Assembly (NCBI GenBank): GCA_036936605.1
Contig: JAUPFV010000005.1
Coordinates: forward strand, 151,839,195 to 151,903,194
DNA length: 64,000 nt
Direction of reading: 5' to 3'
Source: Limnanthes douglasii subsp. nivea
Lineage: Eukaryota > Streptophyta > Magnoliopsida > Brassicales > Limnanthaceae
A model generated the notes under the pieces. That model was not told where the DNA came from. It saw only the letters and a list, made by a program, of their open reading frames with translations, and ran no database searches. A program made the translations under genes and the position numbers. Every line of letters begins with the position of its first letter. The first letter of the stretch is position 1. Shown here one piece after another: positions 22,156 to 32,948 of this stretch.

Positions 22156-22494
22156 TGTTGAGTTCAAATATTAAGAACGTTGCCTTAGAAAATTGTTATA
22201 AGTGAATTCTAGAGAGAGAAAAAGATAGAGAGTTTTTAGAGATAGAAAGTCTAAGTACAAATGATTTTAATAAAAAAAGTGTTCAACCCCTTTATTAGGT
22301 TAGCCTTGCATTTTATATACAGGAGCCAAGACTTAGCCTTAAACTGAAATCGGTTACAAAAGAGGACTAATTACTTTTAGTCCCTAACAATATTACATAG
22401 TCACAATTGTTCTTTTGAACTTACATTATTTACAACTCAGTCCTTAAACTTACATTATTTACAATTTAGTCCTCAAAATTCTACTTCCATATCA
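22156..22494 (-). repeat. Gypsy A 3' LTR
   Basis: Begins TGTTGAGTT and ends ATATCA on the plus strand, matching the right LTR throughout. The element's own orientation is minus. It contains a TATATA-type box in the middle. Confidence 0.9.
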
Positions 22495-22515
22495 GTAACC
22501 CCCGTAGTTCTCATG
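22495..22515 (-). other. Gypsy A polypurine tract region
   Basis: On the minus strand ACGGGGGTTAC stands immediately before the 3' LTR. This is the position of the plus-strand DNA primer; the run of five G is its core. Confidence 0.55.
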
Positions 22516-22599
22516 TCAGTAAATTAATGAGAACTAAAAGTGCTTCAAGTTCTTCCGTATGCCGTATTAGTCTCTTTGATACAAACTAGAAGTCACCTA

Positions 22600-22720
22600 C
22601 CCCGTACAAAACTCGAAGTTCAAAAATCAACAGAAGATACAAATTCGAAGTCAACAAAAGATGTAAATTCGAAGACAAAAACATATAGTGATTCGAAGTA
22701 AAAAATAGTCACAGAATTAC
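22600..22720. repeat. TTCGAAG repeats upstream of the antisense ORF
   Basis: The palindrome-centred phrase 'attcgaagt' recurs about five times between 22610 and 22705, with 'caacaaaagat' between. It lies in the noncoding stretch between the LTR and the antisense ORF. Confidence 0.5.
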
Positions 22721-22990
22721 TCTGAAACACATTTCATTTCTCTTTTTTCTCCTCGAATAATAATGGAAGTAGTTTCAAAACGTCTTCTAAACGTAATCAT
22801 CGAATCTCATCAAAAGTGTACACAAATGTAAACGTTTCATATTACCGTTCAAATCCATCATGCATATCTAGCTACTAGACCCATAGCTAGATGACTAGTC
22901 TCACAGATGTCGAACTCTTAATTTTCTCACCGCTCTGTATTCTGTCATATCACCATAGAGTCCTTTCCATTTCACACCTTCCTATCTTTC

Positions 22991-22997
22991 TATAAAT
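22991..22997 (+). promoter_or_regulatory. TATA box for the antisense ORF of gypsy A
   Basis: TATAAAT stands 68 bases upstream of the plus-strand ATG at 23059, antisense to the element's own genes. Element E shows the same arrangement. Confidence 0.4.
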
Positions 22998-23058
22998 TCA
23001 TCAGTAGCCTCATTTTTCATTCTCACAACATAAATCATTTGAGAGAATATTCAAACAC

Positions 23059-23947
23059 TTGGCTACCTTCATCGTGTTCTTCATCTTTTTCAATATTCAA
23101 ACACTTGACTCATATACGACTAATATACCCAAAAAACCAAAATCCCCAGAACCTGATAACAACTTAGTCTTCAGATCATACAACTATTTTTGCATCACCC
23201 AAAGAGCGGAGGAATACAAAGCTGTCGGATTAATCAACATCGCTCATGTTGGAACAACAACCAAACCCACTTTCTACAGTAATTTCGATCCACCCAAAAT
23301 TCGTGTTTTTTTCTCCTTATCCAATAACCGAAGAACGTCCCTCTTCTAAAGTTCTAGCGCCTAAAAGACCTCGAGTCTCTTCTTCACAAGTTAAAGTTTA
23401 TCTTTTGATTAGTGAAGAATCGTACGAGTCTTCTTCAAAATAAATTTCAAATACTCCTTCTTTGACTCATCCTTCAACAATCAGAAAAAGAAGAACCTTT
23501 ATAGACACGGGAGATGACTCAAAAATCATCCAAACTCCTCCCTCTACGAATCCAACTATTCATGCTTCTCCTCTGAGAGAGTTAACTGCAGAAGTTCCTC
23601 AAGAAAATAATCGCTCACAAGAAACTGAGAATCAATTGCCTCAACAAAATCCTTCCCAAAATAGAGAAGAAAAATCAGGAGCCAATGAAGCTGATTCTGA
23701 GGCTACCAGAACTGATCATAAAGCTGAATCCGATGATAGGAATTCTGAAACTACCATAGATAAGAATACCCATAAGACTCGGAAAACAAAAGAAACTGGA
23801 TTTGTTTTTGAAGAAGAAAGAGATTCTATAGGCAGAAATTTAAGGGATCTTGAGGCTAACTACATCATTCAACTGAAAAAGGTTCAATACATATATTACA
23901 AAGAGAGCCAAGCTTCAGATTTAAAAAACCTTCTTCATTATAAGTGA
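23059..23947 (+). pseudogene. Antisense ORF of gypsy A
   Basis: A plus-strand frame, opposite to gag-pol, starts MATFIVFFIFF and runs through NLVFRSYNYFCITQRAEEYK. It shifts frame near 23290, passes one stop at 23441 and then stays open as a hydrophilic, Ser/Thr/Glu-rich segment (EETENQ-type composition, QQNPSQNREEKSGANEADSE) to 23947. Altogether about 296 codons. Some Tat-lineage elements carry ORFs in this place and orientation; their function is not established. Its last 80 bases overlap the truncated end of pol, which suggests that the deletion that removed integrase joined the two. No domain is recognised. Confidence 0.6.
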
Positions 23948-24330
23948 TATTTGCTAAGGAATCAGCCACCATATTACTCCCTCGACCAATATATTCCACA
24001 ACAACATTATCAAATAAAAGTATTAAATTCTGAAGTTCTCGAAGATATAAAATCAAAAGATCATTTCTTGCTTCGGAAAACCCAGATACCTGATTTGCTA
24101 ACAACTGATAATCCGTTTCCAAGCGTACCGAAGTTGCCCCACAAATTTTTGTCAATCTTAAACTTTCCAAATGAGCTTTGTATTCAGCTTCATTGTTAGA
24201 AGCATGAAAACCAAATTTAATAGAATGAATCATCGTCTCCCCAGTTGTAGCTATTAACTGAACCCCATCACTACACCCTGAAACACTAGATCGTCCATCT
24301 GTTCGGATAACCCACCTAGAATTTAATGGT
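23865..24330 (-). pseudogene. Gypsy A second (archaeal-type) RNase H
   Basis: The minus frame shows WVIRTDGRSS, FGFHASNNEAEYKAHLESLR, VRLETDYQLLANQVSGF and NMVADSLANI. These match the NNEAEYEALIxGL, SDSQLVVNQV and NxxADxLA motifs of the extra RNase H typical of Tat elements; D in SDSQL reads as the D of ETDYQ. Integrase should follow; instead the frame runs into the antisense ORF region and stops. The last 20 residues are therefore not RNase H. Confidence 0.8.
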
Positions 24331-24335
24331 GCGTC

Positions 24336-25021
24336 TTATTTACTCTCTTCCACATCTGATCTGCTTAAATAGAATTCAACAAAAAAATATGCCAATGTTT
24401 TTGCCTTTATTGTTGTTCGAGCTGTAAACAAAATATCATAGTCCCCCAGCTCCACTGACCACTTGGTCATTCTCCCCGAAATGTGAGGTTGTTGTAAAAC
24501 TGGTTTCAAAGGGATTGAAGTTCGGACTTCAATAGTGTGAGCTTGAAAATATGGACATATCTTCCTAGCAGCAATCACCAATACTAATGCCAATTTTTCT
24601 AATTTCAAATATATATTTTCTGCTACCAATAAACTTTTACTGATGTATTACACCGGCTTCGGAACTCTTGAATCGTCACCGATTAACACTGCGCTAGTGC
24701 AAAATCCGATACCGTAATGTACAAAAAGAGTTTCTCCCCATTTCGAGGTTTTGACAATATTTCTGGTGATGATAATAATTTTTTTATATTTGTGAACGCT
24801 ATCTCACATTCCGATGTCCATTCGAACCTGTTTGGTCCTCGTAAAACTTGAAAGAAAGGAAAGCATTTGTGAGAAAATCTAGAAATAAATAGGTTAAGTG
24901 TTGCTAACTTTCCCGTCAGAATTTGCACTTCATTGATAGACCGAGGTGAATTCATTGTTATGAAGGCTTTCAACTGTTGTGCGTCAGTTTCTATCCCTTT
25001 TTCACTGATGACAAAACCCAA
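24336..25021 (-). pseudogene. Gypsy A reverse transcriptase thumb and first RNase H
   Basis: GFVISEKGIETDAQQLKAF, then ILTGKLATLNLFISR, is the segment after the palm in gypsy polymerases (GxxVxxxGIExxPxKxxAI, LxGRxxxLxRFISR). Next is RFEWTSECEIAFTNIKKLL and the classical RNase H part YLKLEKLALVLVIAARK, then ISGRMTKWSVELGDYDI. It is broken once near 24640. This domain normally removes template RNA. Confidence 0.8.
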
Positions 25022-25834
25022 AAACTTCCCTCAAATTCAAGATATATACCTCCATATTTCTTCTGATCTGAGTAGCAATAGCTTTATTCATCAACCTCTG
25101 ATAAGTGGCTCCAGCATTTTTCAATCAAAAGGCATAACCCTATAACAGTGCAAGCCCCTATCAGTTATGAAAGTTGTGCATTCTTGATATTTTAGATGCA
25201 TTTGAATTTAATTGTATCATGCAAAAGCGTCCATGAAAGTTAAAATTTTATTGCGTGAGGTAGAATCAATCAGTTGATCTATTTGAGGAACATGATATGG
25301 ATCTTTGGGACAAGCTCGATTCAAATCTGTAAAATTCACGCACATTCTCCATTTCCATTATTCTTTTTTACCACTACCGGATTTGCCGTCCACAAAAGAT
25401 ACTATGGGTCCCTTATATGTCCAACCTTAGGTAATCGATCCACCTCGGCAACAATTGTTTCTGATTTTTCTAAGGAAAATGCTATTCTTTTCTGAATTAC
25501 AAGCTTCACCTTCGGATCAATAGCCAAGCTATAACGAACCACCTCAATTAGTACTCCTGTTCCATCCTCTGTCTTCCAAGAGAAAACATCCAAATTATGA
25601 GATAAAAAAATCTAACAGTTGTTGACGTAAGAGCGGGGTCAATAAGGTTCCAATTCGAAGCACCCTTCCTTCCGAAAATGTAAACTCCTCAATTTCTTCA
25701 CTTACCGTTAAGGACCGTGGGGTTTCCCTCGGATCGTCAACCATTTCTTCTAAATCCGAGAGAACCCCTTCTAACTGATATTCATGCATATAAATCCCCA
25801 CTACTGGATCCTCGGATTCGGAGTGTAGTGGCAT
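25022..25834 (-). pseudogene. Gypsy A reverse transcriptase N-terminus with palm deleted
   Basis: LLDFF..LDVFSWKTEDGTGV opens the polymerase (family: LxxxxDVFAWxxxDMPGI). It is followed by a KKNNGNG-like basic loop and GLHCYRVMPF. After YQRLMNKAIATQIRRNMEVYI, where the family continues DDMLVKS, the sequence jumps straight to LNL and then FGF. The stretch with the two catalytic Asp residues and about 55 following residues is missing. Several stops also interrupt it. No polymerase activity is possible. Confidence 0.72.
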
Positions 25835-26215
25835 AGCATTCCCTAGCTACCTACTGATCGCCTCGAACAACCCCAATCCAATCTTTAACCACATACTTGA
25901 AACATTGGTGAACTGTTGATACAACCCCATACATTGTAACTCGTGGGACAGTCCACCACCATAAAAAGTACCTGGACTTTCTTCGTAAATGGTCCTTTTC
26001 CCAAACTCACTTCTCCCTCAAATTCCACAACAACACGAGCTGTTACACCTGTAAATCCTACAATTGTCCGATTTACTTAAGAAATCCGAGGTGGATTTGT
26101 GATTCGGTCATAAGTTAACTTTAAAAGGACATTAGCAGAACTGACAATGTCAATAAGCACACGTCAAAATTTGACACCAGCCACCTCTGCTCCAATAACC
26201 ATATGATCTTCATGT
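25835..26215 (-). pseudogene. Gypsy A aspartic protease, decayed
   Basis: On the minus strand VLIDIVSSANV stands where the family has VLVDxGSSANI, so the catalytic DTG/DGG triplet reads D-I-V. It is followed by GFTGV.ARVVVEFEGEVSLG and a segment ending near YGVVSTVHQCFKYVVK. The protease would cut the polyprotein. Stops and frameshifts occur, and the active site is lost. Confidence 0.6.
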
Positions 26216-26219
26216 GGCC

Positions 26220-28100
26220 CTACTGTACCTCGCAGATCATTCTCATAAAATAAAATGAAAAGAATAACCTTTTTTCATACAAATGTGTAGACATCTTCCC
26301 TTCAATTTGAGTTGTCAGCTTGACAACATGTCTCTTCATCGAACTATCTGAATTGCCAGTCATCGAATCACCTCCAAAAATGGCTAATGACTCAAAGATT
26401 TGACATAAATCTTGTACATGCCCATTTTCTATGGGCTCTTCGACTGCCATCAAAAGCAACATGTTCGGACCCTTCTCCACATATTCAGAAGAAGCATCAT
26501 ATGGTTCAACCTTTGAATCTAAAATCATCAAATTCTCAGCTGGTGCAACCTTCGAAGTTGATGGAACGTTATTTTTTGAACCACTCGCTTGCGACTTTAT
26601 ATAAGTCAAGAGCTTCCCATTTTCGATCAAAGTTTGAACCTCTTTTTTCAGAGCAATACAGTCATTGGTATCATGCCCGATATCCTCATGATATCTGCAC
26701 TATTTATTGTTCATTTTCTCCCTTGGCCTACTAATTGGAGTTGGCTTCTAAAAATTTACGAAGCTCTTGTTCTTATCCCAAATCACGGCTACATTCTCTG
26801 TCACATCAGCATAATACTTTGGTTTAACCCATCGATTTGGCCTTTGCCTATTATAGTTGTAAGATGGAGCGTGCTTTGAATATCCACCACTCCGAGGAGG
26901 CAAGTTGTTATTATTTTGTCTTATATGCTAATTACCATTTCCATTCGAGGGCTGCCCTTGGTTATTGGCCGCCTCACTCGAATTCGAATTCTTTGGAGTG
27001 ATAACTGGTCCTCCTCGGGCGCTAGTTGACTCCTCGACTTTAATATGATCCTCAATTTGAGCCATCAAAGCTCCAAAAGTTAAGGCTCTTCTCTTTGTAG
27101 TTTCATTGGCCAGATTCCATAGCAATAATCCTTGGCGAAAAGCTGCCATCGCCACATTCTCTTCACAGTTGTCCAAACTTACTTTGGTCAAAATGAATCT
27201 CTTCATATAATCCTTCAATTTTTCTCTAGGTGCCTGCTTGCACTAGATAATGGTATCTCTATTTTCCATAATTTCTTTACTCCCCACAAACTGCCTTCGA
27301 AAAGTAATATAAAATTCCTTAAAATTCGGAATCCGATTATACCACTTCAAAGTCGTTCCCTTGAAAGTATGAAAAAATGCACGACACACCAGCCGGTCGT
27401 CATCTTCAAAATTCATTATATAGTTCTTAAATTGTTCGATGTGATGAGCAAGATCTTGCATCCCATCGAACGTTTCAACTTTGGTAATGTCAAAACGCTT
27501 CAGAAGCGTTATAGAGAAAATTTCACTTGTCAATGGAGAATTTCTCCACTCGACATCTTACACAAATTGATCATCTGTTCCCATTACCGCATATAGATTT
27601 CTATGAGTCTCACCATACTGATTCGAAGTGTTTCATTCACACCATGTAGAACGAGGAACATTGTCTATTTTGAAGTGTCTCAGCATATTGATTTCATTCA
27701 CACCTCGATTGGTCTCTGTCTGATTCCTCTTTTGAAGGAACCCCTGTATATTTTAAAACCCAAAACAAAACTTTCTACCTCTTCATCACTAGAAGTTATA
27801 TACTTTTGCTTGTCTTTTTTCCCCTTGCGAGGGGGATAATGCTCTTTAGGAGATACGAAGCGCATTTTTATGTTCATTTTTAGCTTGTCGTTCAGCACAG
27901 GACCGATCAGATTGATCTCCCATATCATTATTTTCATTCTCTTGTCTCACATCGGATTTGAGCTTTGCCGAGTGGATATCTTGTTCTCGTTGTTCATACT
28001 TTTCATTGAACACATTTATTTTGTCTAAAAATTGATTCATACGCGTCTCAATGTCTGATTGAGTTTGGATTAGAGATGATTTATCCATCCTATTTCGTCT
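26220..28100 (-). pseudogene. Gypsy A gag (capsid and zinc knuckle)
   Basis: The start is probably the ATG at 28088 (MDKSSLIQTQSDIETRMNQF), a coiled-coil-like, polar N-terminus. The capsid domain follows at 27533-26928: RFDITKVETFDGMQDLAHHI, CRAFFHTFKGTTLKWYNRIP, FRRQFVG and VAMAAFRQGLLLWNLA (family Retrotrans_gag). A zinc knuckle C-x3-H-x3-GH-x4-C with LKKEVQTLIENGKL after it lies near 26660-26710, a Tat-type arrangement. Gag forms the particle in which reverse transcription occurs. Frameshifts near 27240 and 27690 break the gene. Confidence 0.78.
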
Positions 28101-28239
28101 CTCTACAAATCATCTTTTAAAGTTTCCATCGCCGTTCAAAGCGAAAGATTTTTTTCAGGATTCATTTTATAAGATTTGAACAAAAAACACAGCAAGATCG
28201 TATCAAAATCGAATAGGTAAAGTCACTGATTCCGAATTC

Positions 28240-28262
28240 TATCCCTAGTGGAGTCGCCAATT
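28240..28262 (-). other. Gypsy A primer-binding region
   Basis: Immediately inside the 5' LTR, the minus strand reads AATTGGCGACTCCACTAGGG. This is the position of the tRNA primer site. I did not assign the tRNA. Confidence 0.45.
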
Positions 28263-28600
28263 TGGTGAGTTTAGATATTAAGAATGTTTCCTTAGGAAAT
28301 TGTTATAAGCGAATTCTAGAGAGAGAAAAATATAGAGAGTCTTTAAAGAGAGAAAGTTTAAGTACAAATGAGTTTAGTAGAAAAAGTGTTCAACCCCTTT
28401 ATTAGGTTAGCCTTGCCCTTTATATAGAGGAGTCAAGACTTAGCCTTAAACTGAAATCAGTTACAAAAGAGGACTAATTACTTTTAGTCCCTAACAATAT
28501 TACATAGTCACAATTGTTCTCTTAAACTTATATTATTTACAGTTCAATCCTTAACTTACATTATTTACAATTTAGTCCTCAAAATTCTACTTCCATATCA
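28263..28600 (-). repeat. Gypsy A 5' LTR
   Basis: Begins TGGTGAGTT and ends ATATCA on the plus strand. On the minus strand CTATATAAAGGGC provides a TATA box for the element's transcript. Confidence 0.9.
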
Positions 28601-28605
28601 TCTTT

Positions 28606-29470
28606 ATTCCATTATTTAAGCATTTTTTAGCCTTTTCAACTTAAGCCAAAAGATGTGTATAGACAATCCATGTAATTCTATTGACCAGTTTTCTTTGACA
28701 ATTTTTAGGAACTTATGATGTATACACCACATATTTGGGAACCTAAAAGATGATTTAAGCTTGGAAATTTCAGTTGAAATAGAAATGTTTAATGGAGAAT
28801 GATCAGATCATGTTTTGATCAGGTGATTTACAGTAGTCTTGGTGAAATAATAAACCTACATAGGATTGAATAACACCCTCTCTAGTCATTTCCATTTCCT
28901 AATATTAGCCAGGTTTAGTTAAAACCAATATATCATGCATACTTTAGATTACAGTATTGAATAGCTTCATTAAATTATTGCATACTTATTTGACATAAAG
29001 TGGAGCGGGATAACTGCTTATGGGGGATGTTATTGTGTTAAAATCCCCCATGATAATCCATTCACTTACCTAATTAGTGAGGTTCCTGAGAGTGTTCCAT
29101 AAGGGGATTCTTTGAGATCTTGTGCATTTCCCATAGAAAATGGTTACCAAAAAGTCTTTGTCCAATTTTTTGTAATTTACTTTCAAGTACACTAACTGGT
29201 CTTGATAAGAAATGACTTCGGTTGAGAAATCATTATTCCACAACATCCATACTTATTTTTTTTATTTTTAGTGCTTGATTGATACCCTAACTTCATTGTA
29301 ATATGATCCAATATTTCCATAGAGACCATTGGCTCTTGAATTACCATGAATTCTATATTCTCCAACCTTTTATTGATTTTAGTCTCCTTATTACGGCTTT
29401 GTTGCCAATACCTCTCACATTCCAACACATACTATTTATTGTCATTTAAAACAAATCTAGGAAATAGTCT
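28606..29470 (-). pseudogene. LINE-1 copy 2, ORF2 endonuclease domain, decayed
   Basis: On the minus strand ORF2 starts with CWNVRGIGNKAVIRRLKSI, then FMVIQEPMVSMEILDHI (catalytic Glu). It reaches SDHSPLNISIS (catalytic Asp-His) near 28790 and IHHKFLKIVKENW after it. The last codons join the linker at 22155 across the gypsy insertion. At least five stops are present. Sequence order is the same as in LINE copy 1, and the two copies look like one family (both have QEPM and SME). Confidence 0.75.
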
Positions 29471-29479
29471 GCCTAACCC

Positions 29480-31130
29480 TTTGGATATTGGACCTTTTCT
29501 AGTTATAGGACCCTTCATACTCCTATATATGATGTTTTTCGGTTTCTTATTGAAAACGTTTTTGAAATTATCTTTTGCCTCTAGTTTGCTGAATATTGGT
29601 GAAACTTTTAAGCTGCCAATGTTTTATTTTGTTGGAGAGCCAAATCTCATTGAACTTTCATTAGATTCTTAGATTATATTAACACATTACCAAGCTATAT
29701 GTCTTGTAAAGATTCTATAATGTTACCATATTTTAATTCTATAGTGTTTGTGATATTATCTTGGGATAAACTTGTAGGATTTTTACATGGTGAGTGTTGT
29801 ACAAAATATGATATTGATAATTGTATCTCATTGTTTTTAGAATTTTGAAAGTGAGTTTCTTGTGTTTGTTTTGTTCTGTCATTCAGAGCGTGACTTGTGT
29901 TCTCTGATGTCGTTCTTTTTTTTATTTGAATTGACTTCTTGAGTTATAATTTATTTCAAGTTTGGAATCCTTTTTTTCATCTCGTTACGGGAGGTTTTCT
30001 AATGATAAAGGTTATTTGTTGAAGATTGGTTGGGGTTGTTCTAAATTCATGGGGATGGATTTCTTGTAGTTTGTAGATAAGTGACCCAAATGAAAGCATA
30101 GATTACAGTAAAGAGACCTATATGCATATCTAATTTATTGCCAATACCCTTCTTGATCATCAAATGTTATATATACTTTAAGTAAAGGTTATTTCGAGAC
30201 ATCTAATTCCAACCATGCTTTACAACAATTAAATCGAGCCTTATTTTTCTCCGGATCCTAAATTGAGATAGTATTTCTAATTGTTTTAGCGTGTTTTCTT
30301 ACTATCTTGGTTATACATGAACTCAGGTAAGTTTGGAAGAATTATCCATACCAGAGTTATAGCTGATTTTTTTATTTGGGTTGAAGTTTTGGTCCCATCT
30401 TAATAGCCTCATGGTTTTGTCTCCAATGGTCCAAACATTTTGACGTCAGATATGTTTCGGGTATTTTTGAAAGTATAGCTCTATGAAAATGTGCCTTGGT
30501 GATCCCAAATTGACACTTAAATTTTACCTTTCAATTCGAATCCGTTAAAAACTTCTGAATTGTCTCTACATTTGGTCTTCCTAAAGAAAACTTGACCATA
30601 AATGTGTATTTGGTTGAGTCTTAGAGTTTTTGTTTATCAGTATTAGACAACTGAATGTGAGTACAACCTTCTTTAGTTAAAAACTAAACTTCCCCATATC
30701 CATAGGTTTTGTTCTTGTACAATCAGTATATAATTTTGTGAACTTTTGTGTCTGTTGATTTCCCTCGTATTTATGACTTTGCATTTTTGGTGATGGTTGA
30801 TCAAATATTGGGTTTAATATGACATTACTAATATATGTGATATTGTTTCCATTATGTATTTGGTCTTCTTTGTTGCCTTCTTGAGATTTTCTCAGAACTA
30901 TAAATTATGTTTCTTTTGTAGAAAAGATATCATGGGGATTCTTTGATGAGACTCTGTTTCTCTTGATTTGCAGATTATTCCTTGAAGTTTTGTGAACAAT
31001 TTAGTTTTTTAGATTTGATGAAGATGGCAATGGAAGACTTTCTGATTGACGACTGAGCCGTCACCAGACTTTGATCTTCGATGATTAAAGAAAATAGAGA
31101 TCAAGAATTCTATTCTTGGATCACTCTCTT
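29480..31130 (-). pseudogene. LINE-1 copy 2, ORF1 (DUF4283 and zinc knuckle), decayed
   Basis: On the minus strand a DUF4283-like region ends RFNCCKAWLELDVSK near 30220, then VYITFDDQEGYWQ. The zinc knuckle LYCNLCFHLGHLSTNYKK follows near 30090 (CCHC with the last Cys changed to Tyr). A long polar tail leads to the ORF2 start. Upstream, 30550-31080 carries the N-terminus in fragments. ORF1 protein would bind LINE RNA. Many stops; orientation and order agree with ORF2. Confidence 0.65.
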
Positions 31131-32507
31131 ATAATATTAGTTGTATATAATCTTTTTATTTTTACAATTTGTATTTTAATTTATCCAAATACTTAACTCA
31201 TAACTCATATTAAAAGGGGAGATATAAGGGGAAATATAAGAGAGATTTAAAAAAAAATCTAATAATAAGAATCCGTACATAAATATCAAGTTTATAAAAT
31301 ATATTAAAAATTAAGAGAATGTTTTTTTTAAATAAAGATGATAATTAAAATCACTTAAAAAAGAAAATGTAACCCATCGCTAACTTTTCCTATCATTTAA
31401 TACCTCAAATATCACTAATATTTATCTAATTACTTAACTTCTATTCAATATTCAATTTCTAATAATGTCTCAAATACCATTCTTTGTCACAAGTCACGTA
31501 ACCCTCTTATCCTTCTTTGAATCAAGTTTTTTATATTTTACTTTTATTTCTCAAAATACGTATCTTTCAAATTGTAACTAAAAAATAAAAACTAAAAGTA
31601 CTATCGATTTTGTTTTTTTAAGTCGAACAAAACTAGATCTATGGATGATATTTTTTAATATTTTTTATTTTATTATGCCAAACTTAGTAATCCTAGTCTC
31701 GTATTAATTCTATCTGGTCTTGCATCTCGTACTATATTTTACCATGGTCTTGCATGATATAATAGAGAGATGCGATGACCATGACCATGCATTTTTAATA
31801 TGATGAATTTTTAAAGCTGATTTTTTAAATATTTAAACAAAATACCAATTATCTTTCAATTTCTATTATTTTTGTAACGCGTATAGTACAAGTGTTGTTA
31901 TTGTTTGGTAAATAAATTGTTATAAAGTTTATAGATTGATTATATATATTTTTTATTATAATTTAAAATCAACATAAAGTTATTATAGTTTTATTATAAT
32001 ATTTTGGTTATTCCAATGGTTTTATTATGCTGGTTGATTATAAATTATAAGCACTACAACTGTTACTAGTAATAATAAAATTTTATATAGTTCGATTATA
32101 GTACAGCTTGCTATAGTTTGTTTACTTTATAAGTGATAAATGATTTGTGGTAAGTATTTATATTATGAAATTGAAGGATAAAAAATGAGTTTTATTGATT
32201 TAAGTCTTTCATAGTTTATACACTTGGAGACTATATATTGTAGAATGTTCTCAAATTGAAGTATCTTATTACAAACTCACGAAAAAAATCTATAATATGC
32301 TTCAATATAAAAAAAATTGTCTTCTAATTCAAATGACTCTTCATCCTCACGTACCTCGGTAGCTTCATTCAAAAGATATTCTTCAATATCATCAAGGAAA
32401 ATAAACTATGCAGCCTAATGGATAAATATTCTTCTTCCAAAATCCTTAAAACCAGATTACTATAATCTCTCAAACGCAATTAGTATAATCTCTCAAACTA
32501 AGGAAAA
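31131..32507. other. AT-rich DNA; one acidic frame of unknown origin
   Basis: No family is recognised. On the minus strand near 32400-32270 a frame reads FLDDIEEYLLNEATEVREDE and continues acidic for about 35 codons before a stop. It might be an exon scrap. 'ctatgcagcctaatggataaa' at about 32408 recurs as 'ctatggagcctaatagataaa' at about 37335, on the other side of the copia element. Confidence 0.3.
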
Positions 32508-32512
32508 TATAC

Positions 32513-32862
32513 TATTATAAAATACTATGCAATTATCACAAAATGGCTCAAGCACAAAATATATACGAAGGAAAGATTTAAATGAAACACAGGATTTAAC
32601 GTGGTTCGACAATTGTCTACGTCCATGGGCGCCGCCAGAGAAAGAGTTTCACTATGATAGAAAAGGTTACAGATTTTAGATTGTGTTTTGTGTCGCCCTA
32701 GTAATCTATTTATAGGGAATTAATAGACTTACTAGAATATGGGCCTAATGGGCTCATACCACAAGACTAACTCAAGTGATTGGACAATATCATTATCACA
32801 ACACAAAACTGTACTGCCGGACACAGTACACTATCAAGGCACTATTCGACTCATTCACAACA
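32513..32862 (-). repeat. Copia 3' LTR
   Basis: On the minus strand it starts TGTTGTGAATG and ends TATAATA. It is preceded (minus) by the purine tract AAGGGGAAGATT. Confidence 0.9.
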
Positions 32863-32880
32863 AATCTTCCCCTTGAGGCG
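32863..32880 (-). other. Copia polypurine tract
   Basis: CAAGGGGAAGATT on the minus strand directly abuts the 3' LTR, the expected place for the plus-strand primer. Confidence 0.8.
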
Positions 32881-32948
32881 AATATCCTTTCTTCACTATC
32901 AACAAATAATCTTCTCTTCTTCTGACTCACCAAATGCCCTTGAGGCAT

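Larger units (their letters stand above)
22156..28600 (-). mobile_element. Ty3/gypsy element A (Tat lineage), internally deleted
   Basis: LTRs of 339 and 338 bp (22156-22494 and 28263-28600) flank an interior coding on the minus strand. TCTTT stands outside both ends (22151-22155, 28601-28605). Order on the minus strand: LTR, primer-binding region, gag, protease, reverse transcriptase, two RNase H domains, then an antisense ORF, a purine tract and the 3' LTR. The second, archaeal-type RNase H marks the Tat lineage. Integrase and the catalytic core of the reverse transcriptase are missing. By eye the LTRs differ at roughly thirty places, so the insertion is old. It sits inside a LINE. Confidence 0.9.
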
